The notes: generated from the letters alone by a model not told the origin. A DNA stretch of 64,000 nucleotides from Granulosicoccus sp045106855 (GCA_045106855.1 JBGCFI010000024.1:124001-188000), one strand, 5' to 3'. Positions 53,953 to 62,958 are shown, counted from the first letter of the stretch. Program-made: numbers and translations.

Positions 53953-54732
53953 TTAATGCTGGCGAAACTCATCAAGCCAGCCAAGACCGAACTCAACAGA
54001 TTCTCCACGTGGTTTGTATTCTGCACCGATATACCCCTTGTAGCCATTTGTAGCGAGTAGGTTCAGCAAAAAAGGGTAATTTACTTCACCCACATCTGGC
54101 TCACCACGATCATGTACTGCTGAGATCTGTATGTGTCCAATATAGTGACGATACTGTACCAGAAGCGTCGCCAGATCTCCTTGTACTATCTGTGTGTGAA
54201 AAAAATCAAACATAAGCTTCAGATTATCTTCAGCGACTGAATCGATAATTGAAACAGCATGCTCTACCCGGCTAAAGTGATAGCCGGGAACAGAGCGTGG
54301 ATTCAATGGTTCGATAACTATAGTGATACCCAGATCAGCGGCTTTCTGACAGGCGTAGCTCAGATTCTCCAGATACACAGCCTCTGAGGTCGATGAATCT
54401 GCACTGGCACCTGCCACCACATTCACATTGTTAGCGCCAACTGCAGCAGCATAGTGGATCGCCTGATCGATGTATTTTTGTGCAAGAGCCTCTTTGCCAG
54501 CGATGGCTGCCACACCAAAGTAGCCTTCATCCGGAGGGCCAAGCAGCGTATTAATCCCAATCATGGGAATATTGTTTGCGTTGAGCACACTCGCTATTTC
54601 ATCAGCGGCGAACTCATAGGGAAAATGACACTCAACAGCATCGAATCCCGCTTGCGCTGCAGCGCGGATTCGATCTGGTAAAGGCAGATGCTCCCAAAGG
54701 AAGCCTACATTTGCGGAATATTTAAAGCCCAT
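53953..54732 (-). CDS. Hydroxypyruvate isomerase-like TIM-barrel enzyme
   Basis: 259 residues of the xylose-isomerase-like TIM barrel family: SANVGFLWEHLPLPDRIRAA at the start, GFDAVECHFPYE, VIEPLNPRSVPGYH with the metal-binding Glu, LMFDFFHTQIVQGDL, HIQISAVHDRGEPDVGEVNY split, and YIGAEYKPRG with the last Glu. This is the Hyi/OtnI type, converting hydroxypyruvate and tartronate semialdehyde or 2-oxo-tetronate. In the operon it follows the lactonase (32 bp) and fits a catabolic route for an oxidised sugar. Confidence 0.88.
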   Translation of the reverse strand: MGFKYSANVGFLWEHLPLPDRIRAAAQAGFDAVECHFPYEFAADEIASVLNANNIPMIGINTLLGPPDEGYFGVAAIAGKEALAQKYIDQAIHYAAAVGANNVNVVAGASADSSTSEAVYLENLSYACQKAADLGITIVIEPLNPRSVPGYHFSRVEHAVSIIDSVAEDNLKLMFDFFHTQIVQGDLATLLVQYRHYIGHIQISAVHDRGEPDVGEVNYPFLLNLLATNGYKGYIGAEYKPRGESVEFGLGWLDEFRQH

Positions 54733-54764
54733 AAACGATTACCCGAACGCCGACAAATCTTCTA

Positions 54765-55904
54765 TTAAAAAAATCGCACGTAATTGGGAGCCGGTATATC
54801 GTAGTCATATCCGGTAGCCGTAACCAGGCCAGTCTCAACATCGCGGTGAAACAGATTAACTGTTGAGGAGTCCTGATTAGCGATGATGACGGCTTTACCA
54901 CAAGGTGATATGGAGAAGTGCCGCGGAAATTTTCCACCAGTAGGGACGATATCAATTCGTTCAAGCTGACCATCGGCAAGTACCTTGAAAATAGCCAGAG
55001 AATTATCGCCACGATTGGACACGTATAAAAACCGAGCATCAGGCGACAACTTTATTTCAGATACATAGGATGTCTGTTCCCGGTTTTCCAGCGTGGACTC
55101 GTATTGAATGGGCAGTAAACGCGGTTTTTGCTGATCAGGGTCTGATGCATCAAGTTGAGCAACACAAACGGTATTGAACAATTCGTTAGAGACGTAACAA
55201 ATGTCCAGTGATGGATGCATGACCATATGCCTTGGACCGGAGCCCGGCTCAAATTCTATGTGGGTATCAGGCTCAAGGATTTTTTTATCCGGGTTGTAGC
55301 GATATTGAAATATCGCATTCTCGCCAAGATCAGGGATAAAAACCCAGTCTTTCCAGAAGTGCGCACAATGCGCATGCGGTCCAACCTGACGGTTTGTCCA
55401 GTGATCTTCACGATGCGTGACCTGCCGCCATTGCCCTTCCTGGCGATAGTGTTGCTTGAAACTCTGGACAAGCTCACCGAGTCTGCCACTCTCATCAACA
55501 TGAACCACATCGATAATAGCATCCCAGTAGTTGATAACAATCGCCACATCGCGCTGAGGAGACAACGCCAGGTAACAGGTGGATTTTCCTGAAGCGGTAA
55601 AGGAATCGACCAGCGTTAACGCACCACTTTCATCCACACCGTACTGCAGTACCTCACCGTTATTCTGGATAGTCTCTACGATGGCGTACATCATGGTGCC
55701 ATTACTGTGCGGGATGAGCACCGCGGGATTCAGCGCATCAGTGACTTCACGTTCGATCAGCTTGCCATCCCCGGATAAGGTCAAGCCGTAAATTCCTTTT
55801 CCGGATGTGGGTGCATAAGGTTGATGCGCCAGTGCGTCAAGATCGGTGTAGGTACCGATAATGAGCGCGTAGTCCTGTTCAAGCGCAATTTTTGCTGTTG
55901 TCAC
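54765..55904 (-). CDS. Lactonase-family beta-propeller (6-phosphogluconolactonase type)
   Basis: 379 residues from GTG at 55904, which has an ideal GGAG Shine-Dalgarno 6 bp upstream; a TTG 12 bp further upstream would place GGAG inside the gene. The seven-bladed propeller of the lactonase (Pgl, PF10282-like) family: ALIIGTYTDLDALAH at the start, PHAHCAHFWKDWVFIPDLGE split, GSGPRHMVMHPSLDICYVSNE and GGKFPRHFSISPCGKAVIIAN as repeated blades. It would open sugar lactones. No signal peptide, so it acts in the cytoplasm on imported or oxidised sugar. Confidence 0.88.
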   Translation of the reverse strand: MTTAKIALEQDYALIIGTYTDLDALAHQPYAPTSGKGIYGLTLSGDGKLIEREVTDALNPAVLIPHSNGTMMYAIVETIQNNGEVLQYGVDESGALTLVDSFTASGKSTCYLALSPQRDVAIVINYWDAIIDVVHVDESGRLGELVQSFKQHYRQEGQWRQVTHREDHWTNRQVGPHAHCAHFWKDWVFIPDLGENAIFQYRYNPDKKILEPDTHIEFEPGSGPRHMVMHPSLDICYVSNELFNTVCVAQLDASDPDQQKPRLLPIQYESTLENREQTSYVSEIKLSPDARFLYVSNRGDNSLAIFKVLADGQLERIDIVPTGGKFPRHFSISPCGKAVIIANQDSSTVNLFHRDVETGLVTATGYDYDIPAPNYVRFF

Positions 55905-55990
55905 TACTATCTCCAAAATCTATTATTGACTTAATATTATTTTTAAAGCAGCACAAAGACGACGACGTGCAATCCCGATGGCTGCTTTCT

Positions 55991-56938
55991 TCAGCCCTTG
56001 ACTGCACCAGCGGTCATACCGGTAATTATCTGGCGTGAGGCAAACAACGTGAAAATAATCGGTGGAATTGCCAATAGCATGCCGGTCGCCATGATCACCC
56101 CCCACTCAACATTAAATTCAGACATGTTATTCACTATCAGTATGGGAACAGTCTTGGTATCACGATCTGACAAAGCCGATGCGAGTAAATACTCATTCCA
56201 GGCAATGCGAAAAGTGAAAATCGCAGCAGCAGCAAGCCCCGGTTTTATCAAAGGTAGAACAACCTTGAAGAAAACCTGAAACGGCCCAGCACCGTCCATA
56301 CGCGCTGCCTCTTCCAGCTGCCTTGGCACTTGCACGATAAAGCTTTGCAGGATCCAGATAACAAAAGGTAAATTCATGGCAACGTAGATCAGGATAATGC
56401 CCGAATGTGTGCCAGCCAGACACACATCTCCACGCCCGCCAAACTCATCGCGAATCCAGGAGCCTAACCACGAAGCCTTATCGATACAAAACTCATTATT
56501 CCAAAGTCCAAACACGGGGACCAGTAATACTGCCGGCGGCACCATGCGTACCATCAGCGTGGTTCCGGACACGGCATCACGCCCCATGAAACGAAATCGC
56601 ACCAATGCATAAGCAGCCATGCATCCAATGACCAATGTAAGCACTGTCGATACCAGTGCGATGATCAGTGAATTGATAAACGCCCCACCAAATTTCAACG
56701 AACAAAAATCCAGATGGTCAAGCTCATAGGGGAGCACATCACATAACGCTGTCTCATAGTTCTGGATAGTGGGCAGAAACAACAGACCGGAACTGCCAGA
56801 AATAATATCAACGTCCAGTTTGAACGAATTGATAAACATCAGTGCTATCGGGCCCACCGCCATGATAATGAGCATGACGACAATTGCGTAGAAGGCCGGA
56901 TGTTGCGATTGTTCCTTGTCAGCTAGCGTGCTCATCAC
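55991..56938 (-). CDS. Sugar ABC permease, MalG type, with Cys-bearing periplasmic loops
   Basis: A 315-residue inner-membrane protein ending in the usual ASRQIITGMTAGAVKG. Coupling loop LEEAARMDGAGPFQVFFKVV near residue 210. Two periplasmic loops are longer than usual and hold Cys residues: YETALCDVLPYELDHLDFCS near 55-75 and NEFCIDKASWLGSWI to GDVCLAG near 145-170. They may form disulfides. The ATG overlaps the first permease stop by 4 bp. Confidence 0.88.
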   Translation of the reverse strand: MMSTLADKEQSQHPAFYAIVVMLIIMAVGPIALMFINSFKLDVDIISGSSGLLFLPTIQNYETALCDVLPYELDHLDFCSLKFGGAFINSLIIALVSTVLTLVIGCMAAYALVRFRFMGRDAVSGTTLMVRMVPPAVLLVPVFGLWNNEFCIDKASWLGSWIRDEFGGRGDVCLAGTHSGIILIYVAMNLPFVIWILQSFIVQVPRQLEEAARMDGAGPFQVFFKVVLPLIKPGLAAAAIFTFRIAWNEYLLASALSDRDTKTVPILIVNNMSEFNVEWGVIMATGMLLAIPPIIFTLFASRQIITGMTAGAVKG

Positions 56939-57846
56939 ATTTCCTCCTCGATAGCCCTGATAGCTCGAGCTGCACGATATTCCTGAACACGGTTATAGAC
57001 CAGCATGATGATGGTCAGTAGTAGCAACATCATGAGCAGATAGTTGGACATTGCCGCAGCCACACCCAGTTCTCTGAATTCAGAAGCCGTCCGGGAGATA
57101 CGCAAGGCTAATATTTCGGTTGATAAGCCTGGTCCACCTTCAGTCATAACCAGGATAACTTCGAGAACCTTGAACGCATCAATCAATCTGAGAAGCCCGG
57201 TCACAATCAGTACGGGCATCATCAGCGGCAACTTGATATGTATTATCTGCTGCCAACCAGTCGCACCATCTATGCGCGCGGCTTCAAGTGCGGAGCGCGG
57301 CAAAGATTGTAATGCGGCTAAAGATAAAATGAATATAAAGGGTGTCCATTGCCAGATGTCAGCAACGATGACAGAAAAAAGAGCATTTTGTCCAAGCCAA
57401 TCGACAGGCTCCAAACCGACGGACTTTAATGCGCGATTAAATATTCCTATGCTTGGGTGATACATGTATCGCCATATGAGTCCCACCACGACAGGTGCAA
57501 TCATCATAGGCAGAATAAAAAGCGTGCGTAGTACAGACATGCCCCGAATGTTTCTGTCCAGTAGCAAAGCCAGACCTACACCGATAATCATCTCGACACT
57601 GACGACAGAAATTGCAAATATCAGGGTAACGCTGACACTTTCCTGAAAATTTGGATCATTCCACAACGTAACGTAATTAGCCAACCCAACGAACGTTGAC
57701 TCACCCAGCGCCTGACTAGGGTCCCAATCTCTAAAACTGCCATACACCATATAACCGAGTGGGTACACCAACGCCAAAACCATGATGACAGCAGCTGGTG
57801 CCAGAAATATGTATGGCGTGAAACGATTTATTGTCGCTGTGCTCAT
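56935..57846 (-). CDS. Sugar ABC permease, MalF type
   Basis: 303 residues, six membrane segments (first at about 13-33, FLAPAAVIMVLALVYPLGYM). Coupling loop LEAARIDGATGWQQIIHIKLP near residue 190. It pairs with the following permease, whose start overlaps its stop by 4 bp. A 13-bp hairpin lies in the 83-bp gap between the binding-protein gene and this one. Confidence 0.9.
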   Translation of the reverse strand: MSTATINRFTPYIFLAPAAVIMVLALVYPLGYMVYGSFRDWDPSQALGESTFVGLANYVTLWNDPNFQESVSVTLIFAISVVSVEMIIGVGLALLLDRNIRGMSVLRTLFILPMMIAPVVVGLIWRYMYHPSIGIFNRALKSVGLEPVDWLGQNALFSVIVADIWQWTPFIFILSLAALQSLPRSALEAARIDGATGWQQIIHIKLPLMMPVLIVTGLLRLIDAFKVLEVILVMTEGGPGLSTEILALRISRTASEFRELGVAAAMSNYLLMMLLLLTIIMLVYNRVQEYRAARAIRAIEEEM

Positions 57847-57887
57847 TGCGTTAGATAAGGGTTATTGGAATAAAACCGAGGGCGTCA

Positions 57888-57916
57888 AACAACCGGGCGT
57901 CTCACGCCCGGTTGTT
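57888..57916 (-). terminator. Strong intercistronic hairpin after the sugar-binding protein gene
   Basis: AACAACCGGGCGT (57888-57900) and ACGCCCGGTTGTT (57904-57916) form a perfect 13-bp stem with a 3-nt loop, just after the binding-protein stop on the minus strand. A T-rich stretch comes only about 18 bases later. Probably protects upstream mRNA and lowers read-through into the permeases. Confidence 0.75.
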
Positions 57917-57929
57917 CTGGTGGGTTTTG

Positions 57930-59258
57930 TTACTTCCAGGTGTAGTAGCCAGCTTCGTCCATGACAGTTTTGGCTCGTTCAGCGACGCCATCCAGCGCCT
58001 CTTGAATATCCAGATCTTCTGTCAGTACTTTAGACAGCGTGGTGCCAAGATCGGCATTGATCTTTCCCCAGACAGGGATGATTGGGCGCCAATCGGGATC
58101 AGCATGCTGCAGGGCTTCACCAAATGTCTTCATGTGAGGGAATTTTTCATTCACTTCAGCATCGTCATGCGTTGAAAATCGTGAAGGGTTTCCTCCAGCC
58201 AGAGCAACAAGCTTGTCGCCTGTCTTGGATGTCAACCATTGCATGAGCAGGAATGCCGCTTCTTTGTTTTCAGCATTTTTTGGAATACCGATACCAAAAC
58301 CACCAGTCTGGCTGCCGCGACGAACACCCATAGGATGCATTGCCCAACCTACTTTACCAACCACTTGAGATTTATCCGGATCATCGATTTGTCCAGCTAC
58401 AACTGTTGTATCGAGGAACATGGCGGTATCACCCGATAGAAAGGAACCCAGCGCCTCACCGAACCCGAAAGTTGCAGCACCTTCCGGCCCACAATCAACA
58501 ATGGTTTTCAGCGCATTGGCAGCTTTCACACCGGCTTCATTGTTAACGATAGGATTCCAGGCATCATCAAACACACGACCACCTAAAGGTGCCAGATGAA
58601 GCAGAAATGCGTGACTGGCATGATGACCTGACGCAGCGCGTGAGCTTAAACCACCCATTCCGGGTTCCAGTTGCGGAATTTTGCAAGCGATATCCAGCAT
58701 CTCGTCATAGGTTTCAGGCACTGTCAGACCATGCTTTTCAAAGATATCTTTGCGATAGCCCAAGATAGACGTTTCTGATCCATAAGGAATACCGAACAGA
58801 GAACCGGTCTTGCCTTGCAGATAACCTTTGTTACCACCTGCAAATCCGATGTTGTAGACGTAACCGTCAATCAGATCATCGGCATCGTATGAGGGATCGG
58901 ACAATTTGGGATTCATGAAATACCGCGCCAGATTCTCCAGCTGATCAGCGTAGACATAATCCGCCTTTGAAAAAACGACATAGGCAATAAGATCGTAGTC
59001 ACCTTCGTCCTGACTAAGCTCCAGTGTTTGTCTTTCACGCATTTTCAAGTAGGGAAGTTGATCAACTTCTACCTCTATGCCTGTTGCCTTGGTAAATTCG
59101 GGCAGTATTTTTCTAACTGCATCGTAGTGTGGATGTGCCGGGAAATTTACTACCAGCGTTGTGCCTGCATAGTCATCATACGGCCCTGCGAAAGCTTGCC
59201 CGGCGAGCAGGACCGAGGCCGCTGCAGCGCATCGCAGTGACTTTGAAAATGTAATCAT
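57930..59258 (-). CDS. Sugar ABC substrate-binding protein
   Basis: 442 residues from the ATG at 59258, with a near-perfect GGAGGAG Shine-Dalgarno; an upstream ATG lies before that site and is unlikely. Signal peptide ends near residue 24 (GQAFA-GPY). Solute-binding family 1 features: ATGIEVEVDQLPYLKMRERQ split, LFGIPYGSETSILGYRKDIF, GAATFGFGEALGSFLSGDTA split, and GGFGIGIPKNAENKEAAFL. It picks up a sugar for the two permeases downstream. Two copies of TTGATACAAC lie before it. Confidence 0.9.
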   Translation of the reverse strand: MITFSKSLRCAAAASVLLAGQAFAGPYDDYAGTTLVVNFPAHPHYDAVRKILPEFTKATGIEVEVDQLPYLKMRERQTLELSQDEGDYDLIAYVVFSKADYVYADQLENLARYFMNPKLSDPSYDADDLIDGYVYNIGFAGGNKGYLQGKTGSLFGIPYGSETSILGYRKDIFEKHGLTVPETYDEMLDIACKIPQLEPGMGGLSSRAASGHHASHAFLLHLAPLGGRVFDDAWNPIVNNEAGVKAANALKTIVDCGPEGAATFGFGEALGSFLSGDTAMFLDTTVVAGQIDDPDKSQVVGKVGWAMHPMGVRRGSQTGGFGIGIPKNAENKEAAFLLMQWLTSKTGDKLVALAGGNPSRFSTHDDAEVNEKFPHMKTFGEALQHADPDWRPIIPVWGKINADLGTTLSKVLTEDLDIQEALDGVAERAKTVMDEAGYYTWK

Positions 59259-59270
59259 GTACTCCTCCGA

Positions 59271-59296
59271 TTGATACAACTTATAATTGATACAAC
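59271..59296. repeat. Direct repeat TTGATACAAC x2 upstream of binding-protein gene
   Basis: TTGATACAAC occurs at 59271-59280 and again at 59287-59296, in the 35-bp gap between ATPase and binding-protein genes plus the leader of the latter. The spacing of 16 bp start to start is about 1.5 helix turns. It may be chance or a binding site. Confidence 0.5.
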
Positions 59297-59314
59297 AATA
59301 AATGCGAGTACCGG

Positions 59315-60406
59315 TCAGCCAATAGCTTGTCCATCACTCACAGCAAAAAAATGTAATTCTGAAAGATCAACCCGAAACCTGAGTTTTTCGCCCAGCGACA
59401 CAGGTGTATCCGATTTCAACTCGACCATGACCTTCTCACCACCACAATCCCCGATAAGAACCGATTGAGCGCCGACGTACTCCGATATAACGACATTGAC
59501 TTCAATGGCGCTTTCCAGCGCTACATCGGCATCAAACAACAAGTCGGACGGACGAATTCCCATAACAAGATCTCGTGACTCTGACTTCATCAGGCGCTCA
59601 CGGATCTGGGCATCACACAGCAACTTGAAGTTCTTGCCGACCAGATACGTTTGGTCTCCAATATCTTCAATGCTGGCATCCAGAAAATTCATTGGCGGTG
59701 TACCCAGAAACCCTGCAACAAATTTGTTTACCGGCTTCTTGAATAGCTCTTCCGGAGTACCTTGCTGCTGGATTTTCCCGGCGTGCATGACAACGATGCG
59801 GTCAGCTAGTGTCATCGCTTCAATCTGATCGTGCGTCACGTAAATCATGTTCTTGTGTACACGCTGTCGCATTAATGCAAGCTCGGCACGCATTTGTGTG
59901 CGCAGCTTTGCATCCAGGTTCGACAGGGGTTCATCAAACAGGAACGTGGAACTGTCGCGAGTCAGTGCACGCCCCATGGCCACGCGTTGACGTTGCCCGC
60001 CTGAAAGCTCAGCAGGCTTTCTATGCAAGTAGTCAGTAAGACCGAGCATTTCTGCAACATTTCCGACTTTCTGTGCGATTTCCTTTTTTGGCTTTTTTTG
60101 CAGCCGCAATGCAAATGACATGTTTTTGGCTACATCCATGTGCGGATACAGCGCATAGTCCTGAAAGACCATGGCCAGATCGCGCTCTTTGGGCTCAAGG
60201 CGGCTTACCGGACGACCGTCAATGTAAATCTCGCCGCCAGACACCGACTCAAGCCCGGCAATCATTCGCAGGGTTGTGGACTTACCACAACCGGATGGCC
60301 CTACCAGAACGGTAAATTCAGCATCCTGCATTTCCAGATTAATACTGTGCAAGACCTCAACGTTGCCATAGCGTTTGGTCAGGTTTTCAAGCTTGATTAT
60401 TGGCAT
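59315..60406 (-). CDS. Sugar ABC ATP-binding protein (UgpC/MsmK type)
   Basis: A 363-residue ATPase, standard UgpC/MsmK length. Walker A GPSGCGKSTTLRM near residue 37, Q-loop VFQDYALYPHMDV, signature LSGGQRQRVAMGRAL, Walker B FLFDEPLSNLDAKLR, switch YVTHDQIEAMTLAD. C-terminal TOBE/OB part from about 240. First gene of a seven-gene operon (ATPase, binding protein, two permeases, lactonase, isomerase, LacI regulator). The operator lies 64 bp upstream of its ATG. Confidence 0.93.
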   Translation of the reverse strand: MPIIKLENLTKRYGNVEVLHSINLEMQDAEFTVLVGPSGCGKSTTLRMIAGLESVSGGEIYIDGRPVSRLEPKERDLAMVFQDYALYPHMDVAKNMSFALRLQKKPKKEIAQKVGNVAEMLGLTDYLHRKPAELSGGQRQRVAMGRALTRDSSTFLFDEPLSNLDAKLRTQMRAELALMRQRVHKNMIYVTHDQIEAMTLADRIVVMHAGKIQQQGTPEELFKKPVNKFVAGFLGTPPMNFLDASIEDIGDQTYLVGKNFKLLCDAQIRERLMKSESRDLVMGIRPSDLLFDADVALESAIEVNVVISEYVGAQSVLIGDCGGEKVMVELKSDTPVSLGEKLRFRVDLSELHFFAVSDGQAIG

Positions 60407-60455
60407 CGTTTAAGTATCGCTAGGTTCAACACGGAATCAGGCGTCGTTAGCCTTG

Positions 60456-60487
60456 TGTTACCGGGGTAAAATGTTACCGGTAACATT
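60456..60487. promoter_or_regulatory. LacI/GntR-type operator in front of the sugar operon
   Basis: A perfect 18-bp palindrome AATGTTACCGGTAACATT at 60470-60487 matches the known GntR (gluconate repressor) operator pattern ATGTTACCGRTAACAT. A second, degenerate copy TGTTACCGGGGTAA abuts it at 60456-60469. The position, just upstream of the first gene of an operon that ends with a LacI-family gene, makes it the likely operator of that regulator. Confidence 0.85.
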
Positions 60488-61074
60488 CGATTCGCAGATA
60501 GTACAACCAGCGGGCATTTCGATGCAAGCACTTATTTGCAAATAACACCGCAATTTTCATCGGTTTGTTATTCGAAACGTTAAACACCCCTCGTAATATC
60601 CGAACAGTGACAAGACGCTCAGGGTGAAAATCAGGAAGCACCCACAGCCCCGACTGCTTTAAATGTGGCAGCAGCAAGCGCCCAGGACCTGACTGGCTGG
60701 ATCGCATGCTGGCGTATCCGGAGAGCCTGTGGCGGCTTGGATGTACTAGGCGTGGCCGCAACTGAAAAGTGAGCTGGTTGATGTCGTTGGCGATCTAAAA
60801 GCCTTGGGCGAAGCCGGTCTTGAGGCATGAGTGTGGTTAGCCTCAAATCCCGGATTTGCCTCAGCCTGGCCCGCAGATTCTGTCGAGAAGCACTTCGTCG
60901 CGCGGATCATGCAAGAGAACCGCAGTGAAGGTAAAGGCGATGCCAAACGAGTATGGATGGTCGAAGGCGGGCTTGAACGAAGAGATCTAGCGGCAGATCT
61001 TTAACCCGTCGTATGTAAGTAGCAATTACAGAGTAAACAAGAAAACCTAGGGTTTTCCCTAATAGTAAGACTTT
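60488..61074. pseudogene. Intergenic region with a possible decayed coding remnant
   Basis: About 590 bp without an intact gene. The 60780-61003 part, read on the plus strand, gives a protein-like stretch ending in ARIMQENRSEGKGDAKRV, then a short tail and TAA. It is broken upstream by TGA and TAG codons in that frame. This looks like the end of a degraded gene, but I cannot name a family and chance is possible. Minus-strand frames here resemble nothing known. Confidence 0.3.
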
Positions 61075-61106
61075 ATGCGTTCCCGTAAAGTGATGAAGAC
61101 TTTACG
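61041..61106 (+). promoter_or_regulatory. Leader with two successive hairpins before the LysM gene
   Basis: GAAAACC-TAG-GGTTTTC (61041-61057) is a 7-bp stem-loop. CGTAAAGT (61084-61091) pairs with ACTTTACG (61099-61106), ending directly beside the GAGGG Shine-Dalgarno of the gene that starts at 61120. The second hairpin could control translation start. Confidence 0.5.
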
Positions 61107-61119
61107 AGGGACGTACACC

Positions 61120-62913
61120 ATGGTCAATTCAGTCAACTCAAGCAGCCCGACACACAACTCCACGTTTGGAGATGAGTCTACTGAGAGCGACCTGGCGCAA
61201 CACACGGTCAGCTTCGGCGATACGCTGAGCAAACTGGCACGTGATCACGGCGTCAACATCGAATCCATCATCGCCGCCAATCCGCAAATTGCCAACCCCG
61301 ATCTTATCTATCCGGGTGACATCGTTAACATACCGTCCAGTCCTCAATATACCGTCTCACAAGGCGATACGCTTAGCGCACTGGCCAACCGTTTTGGTAC
61401 CTCCGTCGATGTATTGGTTAGCGCCAATAACATCACCAACCCTGATTTGATCTACCCCGGTGATGTACTGAACATTCCAGCGGCCAGCCCCACCACTACC
61501 GGCCCGGTATCACCTGCTCCAACCACGGCCTCGAACGATCCCACCCCTGACACAATAACCCCGACAGGCGCAGGCTCGGCAACTGTTCCTGTCACCACGC
61601 CGGGCACGTTTGACTATCAAAGTATCGTGGGTGTTGCAGGCAACCCTAACGTGACGCCTGCCTTCATTCAGGAAGTAGAAGCCATTGCAGCTCGCGTCGG
61701 TACCAGACCCGAATACTTGATGGCCGTTATGAGTTTCGAGACCGGTGGAAGTTTTTCACCCTCAGTAGTCAATGAAACTTCTGGAGCAACCGGGCTTATC
61801 CAGTTCATTCCGCCAACCGCGCGTGGACTAGGTACCAGCACAGCAGCATTAGCAAACATGTCTGCCATTGAGCAGTTGCAGTATGTAGAAAAATACTTCG
61901 AACAATACAGTGGCAAACTCGGCACACTGGAGGGTGTCTATACTTCCGTGCTGTCAGGTAGAGCAACGCCTGACCCAAGCGCGACACTGGTCACGCCCAG
62001 TGGTACCGCCTTTGCCGGTAACAACCAGACCTACCGACAGAACGCAGGACTGGACCTTAACCGTGATGGCCGTATCACATCAGGAGAAGCCACAGCTCTG
62101 GTGGCATCGCGTCTTTACGGCGGCGTAGGTAGTGTGCAACAGCAACTGATCAACAGCGGTGTGGTTCCCGTCAATCAACAAAACGGATTTGTCGACAACC
62201 AGTTTGGTCCAAACACCTCGCAGGCTCTGGCCCGTTTCCAGCAGCAAGCAGGTTTACCAGCGACCGGATTGCTTGACGATGCAACCGGCCGCGCACTGTT
62301 TAATGTTGATGGCACTACAACGCCATCGCCTGCAACACCTTCAGCACCCGCGCAAACAGGCGAGCTTGCCAATGTCGACTTGAGCAGCCCGATTCATGAA
62401 CGCAATTTTCCAGGTCGCCAAACGATAACCTCGCCGGTGATTGGTGAAATCCTCATTACTGACGGCTATATGTCACGCGGAGACGTACACAGCAGCAAGT
62501 CTGAAAAATCAGCTATTTTCTCCGACAATCCACAGACAGTGGAAACCGTACCGGCTGGCCGCTTTAATCTCGGTGTTGATTATGTTACCTCCGATGGTCG
62601 TATTCGTACATGGTTTGACGGTGTCGTCGAAGACATTCGCTTCGATGCTGGCGGTTATGGTAATTACATCATCACCCGGACAGATCAAAGCTTTTCATAT
62701 AACGGTCAGGAGTATCCCGTGTTTGCACACTACGCCCATGCCAATGGCTTTAATGTTGCCGAAGGTACACGCATATCTGCCGGCCAGGATATCGGCGAAC
62801 AAGGGAGTACAGGGGGCAGTACCGGTCCTCACGTTGACTTTCTAACCTGGATAGAAGTCAATGGCTCGCGCATTTTCATATCACCTAATCTGCTCGTCAC
62901 ACACGGGGACTAG
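61120..62913 (+). CDS. Multidomain cell-wall hydrolase: 2 LysM, transglycosylase-like, PG-binding, M23-like
   Basis: 597 residues from the ATG at 61120, chosen for its GAGGG Shine-Dalgarno; the frame is open back to 61075. No signal peptide. Order: LysM1 (about 28-72, HTVSFGDTLSKLARDHGVN), LysM2 (about 76-122, YTVSQGDTLSALANRFGTS), Pro/Thr linker, lysozyme/SLT-like domain (about 175-290, FETGGSFSPSVVNETSGATG split, GLIQFIPPTARGLG), an EF-hand-like DLNRDGRITSGEA, PG_binding_1 (about 345-390), and an M23-like domain (about 480-590). The M23 motifs are altered: NLGVD lacks the first His ligand, and the HxH motif is HVD. The last domain may be inactive. Resembles phage-type or contractile-device lysins more than housekeeping enzymes. 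Confidence 0.8.
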   Translation: MVNSVNSSSPTHNSTFGDESTESDLAQHTVSFGDTLSKLARDHGVNIESIIAANPQIANPDLIYPGDIVNIPSSPQYTVSQGDTLSALANRFGTSVDVLVSANNITNPDLIYPGDVLNIPAASPTTTGPVSPAPTTASNDPTPDTITPTGAGSATVPVTTPGTFDYQSIVGVAGNPNVTPAFIQEVEAIAARVGTRPEYLMAVMSFETGGSFSPSVVNETSGATGLIQFIPPTARGLGTSTAALANMSAIEQLQYVEKYFEQYSGKLGTLEGVYTSVLSGRATPDPSATLVTPSGTAFAGNNQTYRQNAGLDLNRDGRITSGEATALVASRLYGGVGSVQQQLINSGVVPVNQQNGFVDNQFGPNTSQALARFQQQAGLPATGLLDDATGRALFNVDGTTTPSPATPSAPAQTGELANVDLSSPIHERNFPGRQTITSPVIGEILITDGYMSRGDVHSSKSEKSAIFSDNPQTVETVPAGRFNLGVDYVTSDGRIRTWFDGVVEDIRFDAGGYGNYIITRTDQSFSYNGQEYPVFAHYAHANGFNVAEGTRISAGQDIGEQGSTGGSTGPHVDFLTWIEVNGSRIFISPNLLVTHGD

Positions 62914-62958
62914 TTAATACGCTCTATACTGATTTTGTACCCTTTCTATAGAGCGTCT

